A stretch of DNA of 64,000 nt from Arthrobacter bambusae (GCF_022606295.1 NZ_JAHHZS010000004.1:159829-223828), one strand, 5' to 3'. Counted from the first letter of the stretch, positions 9,444 through 18,096 are shown. A program made the numbers and translations. Notes: generated by a model from the letters alone, not told the origin.

Positions 9444-10118
9444 CTACACCCGCAGCGCGCCGAGGCCGGTGATCAGCGCATCCAAGCCCATGCTGAACGC
9501 GAGGTCGGACGGGTAGTTGTTCCGTTCGGGCCCGAGGCTACGGACAGCCGAGGTGAAGTGCGGCGTGGAGTCGGCCAAGCGGCCGGAATCGAAAATGTCC
9601 GCCGGCGCGTTCGCGTCGAAAGCGGCGCCGAAAATGTAGGCCTCAAGGGCCACGATGCTCGGGATGATCTGCTGCTCCGGGAAGCCGGCACGGAGGAAGC
9701 CCTCGGTAACGGCCTCGTACATGGCGAGGGTCTGTGGGGCGTCCGTCACGGGAAGAACCGCGATCACCGAGATCAGCGGGGTGTGCCTTGCGAAGATGCC
9801 GCGGTAGGAATAGGCCCATTGCCGGACGGCCTCCTCCCACGGGAGCGTGCTGAAACCCCCGAAGTCGACTTTGGACATCAGGTCCTCTTCAACCAGCTTA
9901 AGGACCTCGTCCTTGGAGGAGACGTGGTTGTAAAGGGCCGACGGCGCCACGCCCAGGGAGCGCGCGAGTGCGGCCATCGTGAGGCCGTCGTAGCCCTTCT
10001 TGCTGATCAGTTCCAGGGCCGCGGCAGTGATGCCGTCCTGGTCGAGGACCGCCGCCATTGGCCGACCCGCCCTGCGGCGCGCTTTGGTCTCGCCGGGAGT
10101 GGGGGTGGGTTCAGGCAT
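9444..10118 (-). CDS. TetR-family repressor, probably of putrescine oxidase
   Basis: Regulator of 224 residues with a TetR N-terminal helix-turn-helix (about 30-80; LTMAALARSLGVAPSALYNHV) and a larger all-helical C-terminal ligand domain. It is divergent from the putrescine oxidase gene, with a perfect palindrome (10200-10222) in the 140-base gap, so it most likely represses that gene and itself in response to a polyamine or its aldehyde product. The ATG at 10118 is preferred because AGAAAGG lies at correct spacing upstream; a start at 10151 would add MLMTLLPERSA. The ligand is inference. Confidence 0.88.
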   Translation of the reverse strand: MPEPTPTPGETKARRRAGRPMAAVLDQDGITAAALELISKKGYDGLTMAALARSLGVAPSALYNHVSSKDEVLKLVEEDLMSKVDFGGFSTLPWEEAVRQWAYSYRGIFARHTPLISVIAVLPVTDAPQTLAMYEAVTEGFLRAGFPEQQIIPSIVALEAYIFGAAFDANAPADIFDSGRLADSTPHFTSAVRSLGPERNNYPSDLAFSMGLDALITGLGALRV

Positions 10119-10199
10119 CGCTGACCTTTCTGGAAGCAGTGTCATCAGCATTATTCCATTTGGGTCTTCACAGCCGGGGCCAATCCAGCTACAGTTGAG

Positions 10200-10222
10200 A
10201 TAAATGAACGTCATTCATTTAT
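10200..10222. promoter_or_regulatory. Palindromic operator between tetR and puo
   Basis: Perfect 9-bp inverted repeat ATAAATGAA / TTCATTTAT with a 5-base spacer CGTCA. It is strikingly AT-rich against the background and lies 36 bases before the oxidase start and 82 bases before the tetR start. This is the size and symmetry of a TetR-family operator. Confidence 0.75.
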
Positions 10223-10258
10223 TGGTCAGCCAACGGGGACGGCCACAGAAAGGACATC

Positions 10259-11647
10259 ATGTTGAATCTTGATCGCGACGTCGTAATTGTCGGTGCCGGT
10301 CCGTCGGGGTTGACGGCCGCCCGCGAGTTGAAGAAGGCCGGGCTCAGCGTTGCCGTGCTCGAAGCACGCGACCGCGTCGGTGGCCGTACGTGGACCGACA
10401 CGATTGACGGCGCCATGCTGGAAATCGGCGGACAGTGGGTGTCCCCGGACCAGACCGCCCTCATGGGGCTCCTGGACGAGCTGGGCTTGAAAATGTACTC
10501 CCGCTACCGCGACGGCGAATCGGTGTACCTCTCGCCGGACGGCACCCGCACCCGCTACACCGGTGCGTCCTTCCCCGTAAGCGAGACCACTGCGGCCGAA
10601 ATGGAGAAGCTCACCGCCATCCTGGACGGCCTCGCCGCGGAGATCGGCCCGGAGGAGCCATGGGCCCACCCGAAGGCCCGCGAATTGGACACCATTTCCT
10701 TCCACCACTGGCTGCGCCAGAATTCCACGGACGAGGAGGCCTGCAACAATATCGGCCTCTTCATCGCCGGCGGCATGCTGACGAAGCCGGCCCACGCTTT
10801 CTCGGCCCTGCAAGCGGTGCTGATGGCAGCCTCGGCAGGCTCCTTCTCCAACCTGACGGACGAAGACTTCATCCTTGACAAGCGGGTTATCGGCGGGATG
10901 CAGCAGGTCTCCCTGTTGATCGCCGCGGAACTGGGCGACGACGTCGTACTTAGCAGCCCGGTCCGCACCATCAACTGGGAGGCGGCCGGCGAAGGCCATC
11001 GGGTCACCGTTGAATCCGAGCGTGCAACCGTCAATGCGCGATTCGTGATCATGGCTGTCCCGCCGAACCTGTACTCCCGCGTGTCCTTCAACCCGCCGCT
11101 GCCGCGCCGCCAGCACCAGATGCACCAGCACCAGTCCTTGGGCTTGGTCATCAAGGTGCACGCCGTCTACCGCACGCCGTTCTGGCGCGAAGACGGCCTC
11201 TCCGGGACGGGCTTCGGCGCCGACGCCCTGGTCCAGGAGGTCTACGACAACACCAACCACGGAGACGCCCGCGGGACCCTGGTGGGCTTCATTTCGGACG
11301 AAAAGGCAGACGCGGTCTTCGAGCTCAGCGCCGGGGACCGCAAGAAGAAGGTCCTTGAGTCCATCGCGGGCTTCCTCGGCGACAAAGCCCTGGACGCCGA
11401 GGTCTACTACGAATCCGACTGGGGTTCCGAAGAATGGACCCGTGGGGCCTACGCGTCCAGCTACGACCTGGGCGGCCTGCACCGTTACGGCAAGGACCAG
11501 CACGCCAACGTAGGACCGATCTACTGGTCTTCCTCCGATCTGGCTGCCGAAGGCTACCAGCACGTGGACGGCGCGGTCCGGATGGGCCAGGCAACAGCCG
11601 CCAGGATCGTCACCGCAAACAGCCGCGTAGCGGTACCGGTGGCCTAG
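10259..11647 (+). CDS. puo: Putrescine oxidase (flavin monoamine oxidase)
   Basis: FAD-dependent amine oxidase of 462 residues that oxidises putrescine to 4-aminobutanal (cyclising to pyrroline), ammonia and hydrogen peroxide. The N-terminal dinucleotide fold shows VVIVGAGPSGLTAAREL (about 8-24) and EARDRVGGRTW. The stretch EIGGQWVSPDQTALM and the region around GLFIAGGMLTKPAHAFSAL match, from memory, the Micrococcus/Kocuria putrescine oxidase almost residue for residue. No signal peptide is seen, so it is cytoplasmic. AGAAAGGA sits just before the ATG. It probably lets the cell use putrescine as a carbon and nitrogen source under control of the divergent TetR gene. Substrate assignment comes from recalled similarity. 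Confidence 0.87.
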   Translation: MLNLDRDVVIVGAGPSGLTAARELKKAGLSVAVLEARDRVGGRTWTDTIDGAMLEIGGQWVSPDQTALMGLLDELGLKMYSRYRDGESVYLSPDGTRTRYTGASFPVSETTAAEMEKLTAILDGLAAEIGPEEPWAHPKARELDTISFHHWLRQNSTDEEACNNIGLFIAGGMLTKPAHAFSALQAVLMAASAGSFSNLTDEDFILDKRVIGGMQQVSLLIAAELGDDVVLSSPVRTINWEAAGEGHRVTVESERATVNARFVIMAVPPNLYSRVSFNPPLPRRQHQMHQHQSLGLVIKVHAVYRTPFWREDGLSGTGFGADALVQEVYDNTNHGDARGTLVGFISDEKADAVFELSAGDRKKKVLESIAGFLGDKALDAEVYYESDWGSEEWTRGAYASSYDLGGLHRYGKDQHANVGPIYWSSSDLAAEGYQHVDGAVRMGQATAARIVTANSRVAVPVA

Positions 11648-11667
11648 GACGAGTTACCGATCGACAC

Positions 11668-11716
11668 GTGAGGTCTCGGCGCTTTCACTGGTTGAAAGGG
11701 CCGAGACCTCACTTTT
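11668..11716. terminator. Terminator between puo and the converging membrane gene
   Basis: A long stem: 11668-11680 pairs perfectly with 11700-11712. A second 6-bp helix (CTTTCA/TGAAAG) sits above one G-G mismatch, with loop CTGGT. TTTT follows on the plus strand. It lies 20 bases after the puo stop and just before the stop of the opposite gene. Confidence 0.85.
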
Positions 11717-11735
11717 GGAATCCGGGGCGAGCCGC

Positions 11736-12368
11736 CTACGACGCAGAAACGCCCGCAGCTGCTTCGGCTTCGACCATCGCCACATCCAACTTCTCGACCG
11801 CGTGGGCATAGTCCGTCCCTGCGGTGAGGCGGCACCGTTGGGCTTCCTGCAGCGCACGGACTAAAGCGGCGGTCTGCGGAACGCTGACATCGCTCATGCC
11901 GGGGAAGTCGATGCCCTTGGCGGGATCGAGTTCATACCTTTGCCAGCGGGCCAAGAGGGCGTCGTGACGGGCTGCCGCTTCGGTGAAACCGCTGCGGTCC
12001 TGACGGTTCCGCTCCAGTGTCCGGCCGACCGCAAAGGCTGCAATAGCGGCAGCTACGCCGAGGAAGAGCATCAAGAGCCCGACGGCGGGCGAGGCCAACG
12101 CGGGAATGACGACCGCCGGGACAATCACCACGAGTCCGGCGAAGATGTTCCAGAAGGTGGCGTCCGGCTCTTTGACGAACTCCCGATCGCGGTGGCCGAG
12201 GTGCCCCTGCAAGTCGGGATGGCCGCCGTCGGGGGCTCCGTGGACGGCCGCTTTCCGGACGGTGTTGACGGTAAAGACCACCGCGCACAGAAGCAAAAGC
12301 CCCCACAGCCCGATCTCCCAGGCCGTCAGCTGGATTCCAGTTGTGGCGGGCAATCGGACCACCTCCAC
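11736..12368 (-). CDS. Hypothetical membrane protein
   Basis: I do not recognise a family. The reading frame gives about 210 residues with one N-terminal membrane helix (WEIGLWGLLLLCAVVFTVNTV), a polar segment rich in His/Gly/Asp, then two close hydrophobic stretches around AGLVVIVPAVVIPALASPAVGLLMLFLGVA (given in part). A cytoplasmic C-terminal region of about 95 residues is mostly helical with many Ala, Arg and Glu. The start is uncertain: GTG at 12368 is used, with other GTG codons at 12362 and 12380 and no clear ribosome site. The gene stands alone between two terminator hairpins. Confidence 0.6.
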   Translation of the reverse strand: MEVVRLPATTGIQLTAWEIGLWGLLLLCAVVFTVNTVRKAAVHGAPDGGHPDLQGHLGHRDREFVKEPDATFWNIFAGLVVIVPAVVIPALASPAVGLLMLFLGVAAAIAAFAVGRTLERNRQDRSGFTEAAARHDALLARWQRYELDPAKGIDFPGMSDVSVPQTAALVRALQEAQRCRLTAGTDYAHAVEKLDVAMVEAEAAAGVSAS

Positions 12369-12446
12369 GCGAACGCGCACCGCTCTCAAATTCAGTATGC
12401 GCCGAGGATGGCTCGGAGGCGAGGGCCCCGATTCCGTGCCTAAAAG

Positions 12447-12487
12447 CAGGAAGGCGGACAACCCGGTCCGGGTTGTCCGCCTTCCTG
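12447..12487 (-). terminator. Terminator of the DUF5997 gene
   Basis: Perfect 19-bp stem (12447-12465 with 12469-12487) and a 3-base loop, followed on the minus strand by CTTTTA. It lies 17 bases beyond the stop of the gene at 12505. Confidence 0.88.
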
Positions 12488-12504
12488 TGAACGTCTTTTG
12501 GAGC

Positions 12505-12954
12505 TTAAGCGTGGTCCCGCTTGGATGCCTTCGGTGCGTCCCGCTTGGCAGTGGCGTTGGACTTGGCTTCCTTCGTGGCTTCCTTTTTGGCAGCTTCTTC
12601 CTTGATGCGCTTTGCCTCGGAGCGCACGGCTGCGTGCGTGGCGCGCTCGACGACGAGCCACTGCGGGGGAGCTGCCAGCAGTTCGGTGATTTCCGCCGTC
12701 GTGAGGGCCTCGGTGATTCCGCCGCGGGCAAGGCCGCTGATGGAGATGTTCAGCTTCTGTGCCACGACGGGACGCGGGTGCGGACCCGTCCGGCGGAGCT
12801 CGGCGAGCCACTCCGGGGCATTGGCCTGGAGCTCGGCGAAATCGGCGCGGGTGATTTCCGAATCCTGGAACTCCTGGGGTGTTGCAGGCAGGTAGATGCC
12901 AAGTTTCTTGGCAACGGTGGCCGGCTTCATGGACTGGGAGTTTGCAGAGGTCAT
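12505..12954 (-). CDS. DUF5997 family protein
   Basis: A 149-residue cytoplasmic protein starting MTSANSQSMKPATVAKKLGIYLPATPQEFQ. I recall this pattern as the actinobacterial DUF5997 family, whose function is not established. A folded part (about 1-105) with several Trp-Leu helical motifs is followed by a Lys/Ala/Glu-rich tail of about 40 residues that could bind nucleic acid or be disordered. There is no Shine-Dalgarno, but TACCCT lies exactly six bases before the ATG, so the mRNA is probably leaderless. The gene has its own strong terminator. Confidence 0.75.
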   Translation of the reverse strand: MTSANSQSMKPATVAKKLGIYLPATPQEFQDSEITRADFAELQANAPEWLAELRRTGPHPRPVVAQKLNISISGLARGGITEALTTAEITELLAAPPQWLVVERATHAAVRSEAKRIKEEAAKKEATKEAKSNATAKRDAPKASKRDHA

Positions 12955-12960
12955 GGTTCA

Positions 12961-12966
12961 AGGGTA
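12961..12966 (-). promoter_or_regulatory. -10 box TACCCT, leaderless start
   Basis: TACCCT on the minus strand ends six bases before the ATG of the DUF5997 gene at 12954. This places the transcription start at or next to the A of the ATG. Confidence 0.55.
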
Positions 12967-13001
12967 TCCGCCCCTGCAGGGAAGTGGCACAGCCCCTGTT
13001 C

Positions 13002-13007
13002 TAGGAT
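13002..13007 (+). promoter_or_regulatory. -10 box TAGGAT upstream of the modBC leader ORF
   Basis: TAGGAT followed by six bases (GAATCC) and then ATG at 13014. The same geometry recurs at eleven other starts in the window, which suggests the modBC transcript begins at this ATG. Confidence 0.5.
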
Positions 13008-13013
13008 GAATCC

Positions 13014-13091
13014 ATGCCGCACACAAGAGTCGCCGGGGCCGCCCGGATGGTCCCGGTGACCCAAGCCTCGGCGTACCGTAGGCGTCGATGA
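13014..13091 (+). CDS. Possible 25-residue leader ORF coupled to modB
   Basis: A short frame encoding a basic 25-residue peptide ([12 protein letters not shown]...YRRRR). Its ATG stands six bases behind a TAGGAT box, the leaderless geometry, and its TGA overlaps the modB ATG as ATGA. It has no recognisable homology and takes the place where modA would be expected. It may be a leader peptide that loads ribosomes onto modB, since modB has no ribosome site of its own. Real translation is inference. Confidence 0.35.
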   Translation: MPHTRVAGAARMVPVTQASAYRRRR

Positions 13092-13891
13092 ATTTCAGCG
13101 GGATTCCACGGTGGGTCTATGGCCTGGCGGTAGTGGGCGGCTTGTTCGTCCTGTTGCCGCTGGCTGCCATGGTTGCAAAGGTCAACTGGACACAGTTCAT
13201 CCCGCTGGTGACCTCCGATTCCTCGCTCACGGCGTTGGGTCTCAGCCTCCGCACCTCTGCCGCGAGCACCGCGCTCTGCATCGTCTTCGGCATCCCGTTG
13301 GCGCTTGTCCTAGCCCGCCGGCCCTTCCGCGGGCAGCGGCTCCTCCGTGCCTTCGTCCTCCTGCCCTTGGTGTTGCCACCCGTGGTGGGCGGGATCGCGC
13401 TGCTCTATACGTTCGGTCGGCAGGGTCTTCTGGGCAAGAGCCTTGGACTCGCGGGCATCCAGATCGCGTTCTCGACGACGGCGGTGGTCCTGGCCCAGAC
13501 GTTTGTCGCCTTGCCATTCTTGGTGGTCAGCCTAGAAGGCGCCTTGCGGACGGCCGGCAACCGCTACGAAGCCGTTGCCGCGACGCTCGGCGCCCGCCCC
13601 ACCACCATCTTGAGGCGCGTGACCATCCCGATGGTCCTCCCCGGCCTTGCCTCGGGGGCGGTGTTGTCCTTTGCCCGCAGCCTGGGCGAGTTCGGCGCCA
13701 CGCTGACATTTGCGGGGAGCCTGCAAGGTGTCACGAGGACGCTGCCGCTGGAAATCTACCTGCAGCGAGAGACCGACGCGGACGCCGCCGTCGCCCTTTC
13801 GCTGGTTCTCGTCGCGGTGGCCGTGATCGTCGTCGGACTGTCTTACCGGCGTCCGCACCGCGCGGATCTTCCCGCGGAGGCAGCCGCGTGA
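13088..13891 (+). CDS. modB: Molybdate ABC transporter permease ModB
   Basis: Inner-membrane permease of 267 residues with about six membrane helices and the ABC-permease EAA loop ([17 protein letters not shown], about 157-173) that docks the ATPase. It resembles ModB/WtpB-type permeases for molybdate or tungstate. The TGA overlaps modC by GTGA. No ribosome site precedes the ATG at 13088, but the stop of the 25-codon frame overlaps it. No modA binding-protein gene is adjacent. The substrate is inferred from family resemblance and from modC's C-terminal domain. Confidence 0.87.
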   Translation: MNFSGIPRWVYGLAVVGGLFVLLPLAAMVAKVNWTQFIPLVTSDSSLTALGLSLRTSAASTALCIVFGIPLALVLARRPFRGQRLLRAFVLLPLVLPPVVGGIALLYTFGRQGLLGKSLGLAGIQIAFSTTAVVLAQTFVALPFLVVSLEGALRTAGNRYEAVAATLGARPTTILRRVTIPMVLPGLASGAVLSFARSLGEFGATLTFAGSLQGVTRTLPLEIYLQRETDADAAVALSLVLVAVAVIVVGLSYRRPHRADLPAEAAA

Positions 13892-14952
13892 GTTTCCAGA
13901 TCGACGCCACTGTCCGGGCCCGCAACCTGGACGTGTCACTGACCCTCGGGCAAGCGGAGACCGTTGCGATCCTCGGACCCAACGGGGCCGGAAAGTCGAC
14001 GCTTCTCTCCGTCGCGGCGGGACTCTTGCGGCCGGACGCGGGCTCTGCCCGCCTCGGGGACCAGGTTCTCTTCAACCTCGACGGCGGCGGCCGGGCATGG
14101 ACCCCTCCGCACCTTCGCGGCACGGCGCTGTTGGCCCAGGAGCCGTTGCTTTTCCCGCACCTGAGCGTCCTGGACAACGTGGCATTCGGCCCGCGCAGCT
14201 CAGGCGCTTCGCGGACGGAATCGCGCGAAACTGCGCGGCACTGGCTAGCCGAAGTGGACGCCATGGAGCTCGCCGGGCGCAAGCCGGGGCAGTTGTCCGG
14301 GGGCCAAGCCCAACGTGTTGCGGTGGCCCGCGCGCTGGCGGCCAGTCCCGAGTTGCTGCTCCTGGACGAGCCGATGTCCGCGTTGGACATCCACGCCGCC
14401 CCGCACTTGCGCCGGCTCCTCAAACGCGTCCTGTCCGGGCGTCGTGCCCTGATCATCACCCACGACGTCCTGGATGCCCTCATGCTCGCGGACCGCGTGA
14501 TCGTCATGGAAAAGGGCAGGATTGTGGAGGAAGGGGCCACCCGTGAGGTATTCCGACGTCCACGAAGCCAATTCGCCGCGGGCCTGGCCGGAGTGAACCT
14601 CATGGCTGGCACCGTCACGGAGGACGGACTCAGGACGGTCGCCACCGTCGAGCTTCCCAGCCTGCATGTCGCGGGAGACCTCGATGACGAAGCGGAACCC
14701 GGCCAGCCAGGCGTCGCCGCGTTCCCGCCGTCGGCCGTTTCCATCTTCCTGGACGCTGCCCACGGCAGCCCGCGCAACTCGTTCCCGGTTGCGATCACGG
14801 ATCTTGAACCGCATGGGGACCACATCAGGGTCCGGGCCGGCGATCTGGCAGCGGACATCACGCCCTCAGCGTCCGCCGAGCTGGGATTGGAACCGGGCTC
14901 GCGCGTCCACTTTGTAGTCAAGGCGACAGCGGTCCAGGTGTACGCGGCGTAG
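13888..14952 (+). CDS. modC: Molybdate ABC transporter ATPase ModC
   Basis: ATP-binding subunit of 354 residues. Walker A is GPNGAGKST (30-38), the Q-loop LLAQEP follows near 85, the ABC signature LSGGQ is at 136-140, Walker B LLLLDEP at 156-162, and the switch His lies in ITHD. The C-terminal third (about 280-354) looks like a single MOP/TOBE oxyanion-binding domain, as in ModC. The start is the GTG at 13888 overlapping the modB stop. A sulfate or tungstate role cannot be excluded without the binding protein. Confidence 0.88.
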   Translation: MSFQIDATVRARNLDVSLTLGQAETVAILGPNGAGKSTLLSVAAGLLRPDAGSARLGDQVLFNLDGGGRAWTPPHLRGTALLAQEPLLFPHLSVLDNVAFGPRSSGASRTESRETARHWLAEVDAMELAGRKPGQLSGGQAQRVAVARALAASPELLLLDEPMSALDIHAAPHLRRLLKRVLSGRRALIITHDVLDALMLADRVIVMEKGRIVEEGATREVFRRPRSQFAAGLAGVNLMAGTVTEDGLRTVATVELPSLHVAGDLDDEAEPGQPGVAAFPPSAVSIFLDAAHGSPRNSFPVAITDLEPHGDHIRVRAGDLAADITPSASAELGLEPGSRVHFVVKATAVQVYAA

Positions 14953-14988
14953 CTTGGGCCGGCGCTGGGTTGGCTACGGCCCGCGCGG

Positions 14989-14994
14989 TACTGT
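14989..14994 (+). promoter_or_regulatory. -10 box TACTGT, leaderless start
   Basis: TACTGT, six bases (GAACTG), then the GTG start at 15001. No Shine-Dalgarno is present. Confidence 0.5.
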
Positions 14995-15000
14995 GAACTG

Positions 15001-15756
15001 GTGCCATCCGATCAAGAATCCCTGCCCGCCGTCGGTACCCCCGACGCTTCCGACGCTGAAACCAGCGGGCCCCAGGGGCTCACTTTCGCCTATGTCGCCG
15101 GCGTGACGCCCGGGAAATGGATCCGGCGCTGGGAAGAGCGCATGCCGGATGTTCCGCTTCACTCGTTCATGTCCGACGACGGCGCGCAGCTGGACGTCCT
15201 GCGCGACGGCTCCGCGGATCTCAGCTTTGTCCGCCTGCCGGTGGATCGCGATGGACTGCACGTGATTCCGCTCTACGAAGAGCAGCCTGTGGTGGTGGCC
15301 CCGAAGGGCCATGAAATCTCGGTGTTCGAAGAGGTGGCGCTGGAGGACCTCGCGGAGGAGAACTTCCTGGATGTCGCCGGAATGGGCGGGCCGGAGATGG
15401 CCATGCAGGTGGTGGCGTCCGGTGCCGGCCTCGTGATCCTGCCGATGTCCGTGGCCCGGCATTTCAATGTCAAGGACACGGTGGCGCGCCGCCTGACAGG
15501 GGCCGAAGGGACGCAGATCGGCCTCGCCTGGCCGAGCGATTCCACGAGCGAGGTCATCGAGGAATTCATTGGCATTGTCCGGGGCCGCACTGCGCAAAGT
15601 TCGCGGCAGCCATCGGCTCAACAGGAGAAGCCCAAGAAGGCACCCAAGCCGGACCGACGAGGCACTGGCGCCAAAAAACCGGCGGTTGCCCAGCGTTATG
15701 CCCCGAACCCGGACAAGGGCCGGGGCAAGGGCTCCCGCAAGAAGGGAAAGCGCTAG
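15001..15756 (+). CDS. LysR-type ligand-binding domain protein without HTH
   Basis: A 251-residue protein whose residues about 25-200 resemble the substrate-binding half of LysR regulators: LTFAYVAGVTPGKWIRRW, HSFMSDDGAQLDVLRDGSADLSFVRLP and a final AGLVILPMSVARHF. The winged-helix DNA-binding domain that normally precedes it is absent; the gene starts directly with a short acidic stretch. The C-terminal 45 residues are strongly basic (many Lys/Arg/Gly/Pro), which might bind nucleic acid instead. The next gene, three bases on, is a shortened LacI protein, so the two are one transcript. What ligand it binds is unknown. Confidence 0.75.
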   Translation: MPSDQESLPAVGTPDASDAETSGPQGLTFAYVAGVTPGKWIRRWEERMPDVPLHSFMSDDGAQLDVLRDGSADLSFVRLPVDRDGLHVIPLYEEQPVVVAPKGHEISVFEEVALEDLAEENFLDVAGMGGPEMAMQVVASGAGLVILPMSVARHFNVKDTVARRLTGAEGTQIGLAWPSDSTSEVIEEFIGIVRGRTAQSSRQPSAQQEKPKKAPKPDRRGTGAKKPAVAQRYAPNPDKGRGKGSRKKGKR

Positions 15757-15759
15757 GCC

Positions 15760-16380
15760 ATGGGACTTGGATCGAAGCCGACCATCCGGGACGTCGCCAA
15801 GAGTGCCGGCGTTTCCCTCACCACCGTGTCCTATGTCTTGTCCGGGCGCCTCGGTGGCACCACCCGCATCAGCGACGCGACACAAGAGCGGGTCCAGGCC
15901 GCGGCCAAGGAATTGGGTTACGTACCCAATCAGGCGGCCCGCGGAATGCGCCGCGGCAAGACCGACCTCGTCGCGATTGCCATCGGCGACCTGGAATGGC
16001 CGTGGGACCGGGCACTCGCGACGGCCGCTGCACGCATATTGCCCCAGCACGGCTACCAGCCTGTGATCCTCATCGGCGAAGGGTGGCGGCGGTTCATGCT
16101 CTCCGGGGGTGCCGACGGCGCCATCATCGGGGCCCTGCCGCCCGGGACCCTTCTTGACCTCACCGTGGGGGAGCTGGCCAGGCGCGGAGTAGCCCAGGTG
16201 GTCATTTCGGACACGATGCAGCCTGCCGGATTTGATGTCCTGGCACCCGGTTCGGCAGGCGGGACTCCGGAACCGGAAGCGCTCGAGGGAGCCGTCACCC
16301 TGCTTCTGGATCGGCTCGCCGGCCGCACCATCGGCGCGGGAACCACCAAGGCCGCGCCGTGGGAGTTCAAGACTCCGTAG
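15760..16380 (+). CDS. Shortened LacI-family regulator
   Basis: A 206-residue protein with a canonical LacI helix-turn-helix (about 7-60; TIRDVAKSAGVSLTTVSYVLSG, given in part) and hinge (VPNQAARGMRRGKT). Only the first part of the periplasmic-binding-protein-like sensor follows (about 65-155), after which the sequence jumps to the usual LacI C-terminal tail (AVTLLLDRLAGR). Normal members have 330-350 residues, so about 130 sensor residues are missing without a frameshift or stop. It should bind DNA but may not bind a sugar. It is coupled to the LysR-domain gene; AAGGGAAAG before the ATG serves as ribosome site. Confidence 0.8.
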   Translation: MGLGSKPTIRDVAKSAGVSLTTVSYVLSGRLGGTTRISDATQERVQAAAKELGYVPNQAARGMRRGKTDLVAIAIGDLEWPWDRALATAAARILPQHGYQPVILIGEGWRRFMLSGGADGAIIGALPPGTLLDLTVGELARRGVAQVVISDTMQPAGFDVLAPGSAGGTPEPEALEGAVTLLLDRLAGRTIGAGTTKAAPWEFKTP

Positions 16381-16503
16381 TGCCCAACTAGTCCCCACCG
16401 CCACCCTCGCCTCGCAAGTCCCCACCGGCTCCCAGCCTTCGCAAGCTCAGGCAGGGCCCCTCGCCGGCGGGGCCCCACGGCCAGGGAACCCGGGCGGCGT
16501 GTG

Positions 16504-16570
16504 CCCAACTAGCTCGCATTAGTTGTCGTTTTGGCGGCTCATAACGACAACAACTGCGAGTCAGTTGGGG
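16504..16570. repeat. Imperfect palindrome, family copy 2
   Basis: The right arm 16538-16569 is identical over 32 bases to the right arm of copy 1 (9412-9443). The left arm from 16504 is diverged but still pairs over CCCAACT, CTCGCA and GTTGTCGTT. It lies between the converging lacI-like and sulP genes, 27 bases from the sulP stop. The rest of 16381-16503 is GC-rich with no gene. Confidence 0.85.
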
Positions 16571-16596
16571 GGTGTTCGTTGGGTGGGCCCGGGACG

Positions 16597-18096
16597 TTAG
16601 CCTGCGTTGAGCTTGCCCGCCAGCCGTTCGCGCATTCGGACGCTCGCCGCGTTGAGGCCGATGAGCTCCACCTCGCGGCCGTGCCTGCGGTATTTCTCGG
16701 TAACGGAATCCAACACGGCCACGGTGGAAGCATCCCAGATGTGCGAGGCATGCAGGTCGATGACCACGTGGTCGATTCCCTCCGAGGAATCCTTTGCATA
16801 GTCGAACTGCGTGTAAAGGTCGTTTGAGGAGGCGAAGAACAACTCGCCATCCACCGTGTAGCTCGCCACGGTCCGGCCGTTGAGCTCGAATTCACTCCGC
16901 TCCACGGTGGCGAAATGGGCCACTCGGCGGGCGAACAGCACCATGGCCGTGAGGACGCCGGCTCCTACCCCGATGGCCAGATTGTGCGTCGCCACCACAA
17001 CGGCCACCGTCACGAGCATGACGCCGGTCTCGGACTTCGGGAGCCGCTTTAGGGTTGCGGGCCGGATCGAATGCCAGTCAAAGGTGATGAGGGAAACGAA
17101 GATCATCACAGCCACCAAAGCGGCCATAGGTATGGTGCCCACCACGTCCCCGAGCGTCACCACGAGCCCCAACAGGAACGCTCCCGCCAGGAAGGTTGAC
17201 AGCCGGCTGCGGGCACCCGAACCCTTCACGTTGATCATGGTCTGGCCAATCACGGCGCAGCCGCCCAAGCCACCCAGGAAACCGGTGACGATATTTGCAA
17301 TGCCCTGGCCCCAGGAGACCCGGGTCTTGTTGGAGCGGGTATCCGTGATGTCATCCACGAGCTTGGCCGTCATGAGGGATTCCAGCAGGCCCACTAGCGC
17401 CATGGACAAAGCGAACGGGGCAATGGTCTGGAAGGTCTCCCAGGTCAAAGGCACATTGGGCACGAAAAAACCGGGAAGGCTGTTGGGGAGTTCGCCCTTG
17501 TCATGCACAGTGGGAACGCGGATTCCGGCCAGTGCCGTCACGATCGTGAGGGAGACGACCGCCACCAACGGTGCGGGCACCGCCGTCGTGATTCTGGGCA
17601 AAGCGAAGACGATCAGCAGCCCCACGGCCACAATCGGGTAGACCATCCAGGGGACGCCGATGAGCTCAGGCAACTGGGCCATGAACACCAGAATCGCCAA
17701 GGCATTCACGAATCCGATCATCACCGAACGCGGAATGAAGCGCATGAGCCGCGTGACGCCCAGGACCGCCAGGACTATTTGGAAGACCCCGGCGAGGATG
17801 ACCGTGGCGATCAAGTAGTTGAGTCCGTGATCCTTCATGACGGGGGCAATCACGAGCGCGACGGCACCGGTGGCTGCGGATATCATGGCTGGCCGGCCAC
17901 CCACGATCGCTGTGGTGACCCCCATCGTGAAGGACGCGAAAAGGCCGATGCGCGGATCCACGCCGGCAATCACGGAGAACGCGATGGCCTCAGGAATGAG
18001 GGCAAGCGCCACCACCAAACCAGCCAACGCTTCCGTCTTGAGCCTGCGGGGCGAGCGCAGCGTGAAACGGAGGGACTGGAGCTGCTCGGGTGTCAT
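16597..18096 (-). CDS. SulP-family anion transporter with STAS domain
   Basis: Membrane transporter of 499 residues. The transmembrane part (about 20-385) has the SulP features GLVVALALIPEAIAFS and a later GGLGGCAVIGQTMINVKGSG, and a C-terminal STAS domain (about 395-495) includes the VVIDLHASHIWDASTVAVLD segment. SulP proteins carry sulfate, bicarbonate or other anions, often with Na+ or H+; the substrate cannot be read from sequence. It begins six bases after the alarmone synthetase stop, so both are one operon. Confidence 0.9.
   Translation of the reverse strand: MTPEQLQSLRFTLRSPRRLKTEALAGLVVALALIPEAIAFSVIAGVDPRIGLFASFTMGVTTAIVGGRPAMISAATGAVALVIAPVMKDHGLNYLIATVILAGVFQIVLAVLGVTRLMRFIPRSVMIGFVNALAILVFMAQLPELIGVPWMVYPIVAVGLLIVFALPRITTAVPAPLVAVVSLTIVTALAGIRVPTVHDKGELPNSLPGFFVPNVPLTWETFQTIAPFALSMALVGLLESLMTAKLVDDITDTRSNKTRVSWGQGIANIVTGFLGGLGGCAVIGQTMINVKGSGARSRLSTFLAGAFLLGLVVTLGDVVGTIPMAALVAVMIFVSLITFDWHSIRPATLKRLPKSETGVMLVTVAVVVATHNLAIGVGAGVLTAMVLFARRVAHFATVERSEFELNGRTVASYTVDGELFFASSNDLYTQFDYAKDSSEGIDHVVIDLHASHIWDASTVAVLDSVTEKYRRHGREVELIGLNAASVRMRERLAGKLNAG

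Noticed and set aside
13111..14952. A 613-residue frame joining an out-of-frame modB translation to modC
   Set aside because: Only the last 354 residues are the ATPase. The first part is Arg/Pro/Ala-rich noise in the wrong frame of modB; the GTG at 13888 is the start.
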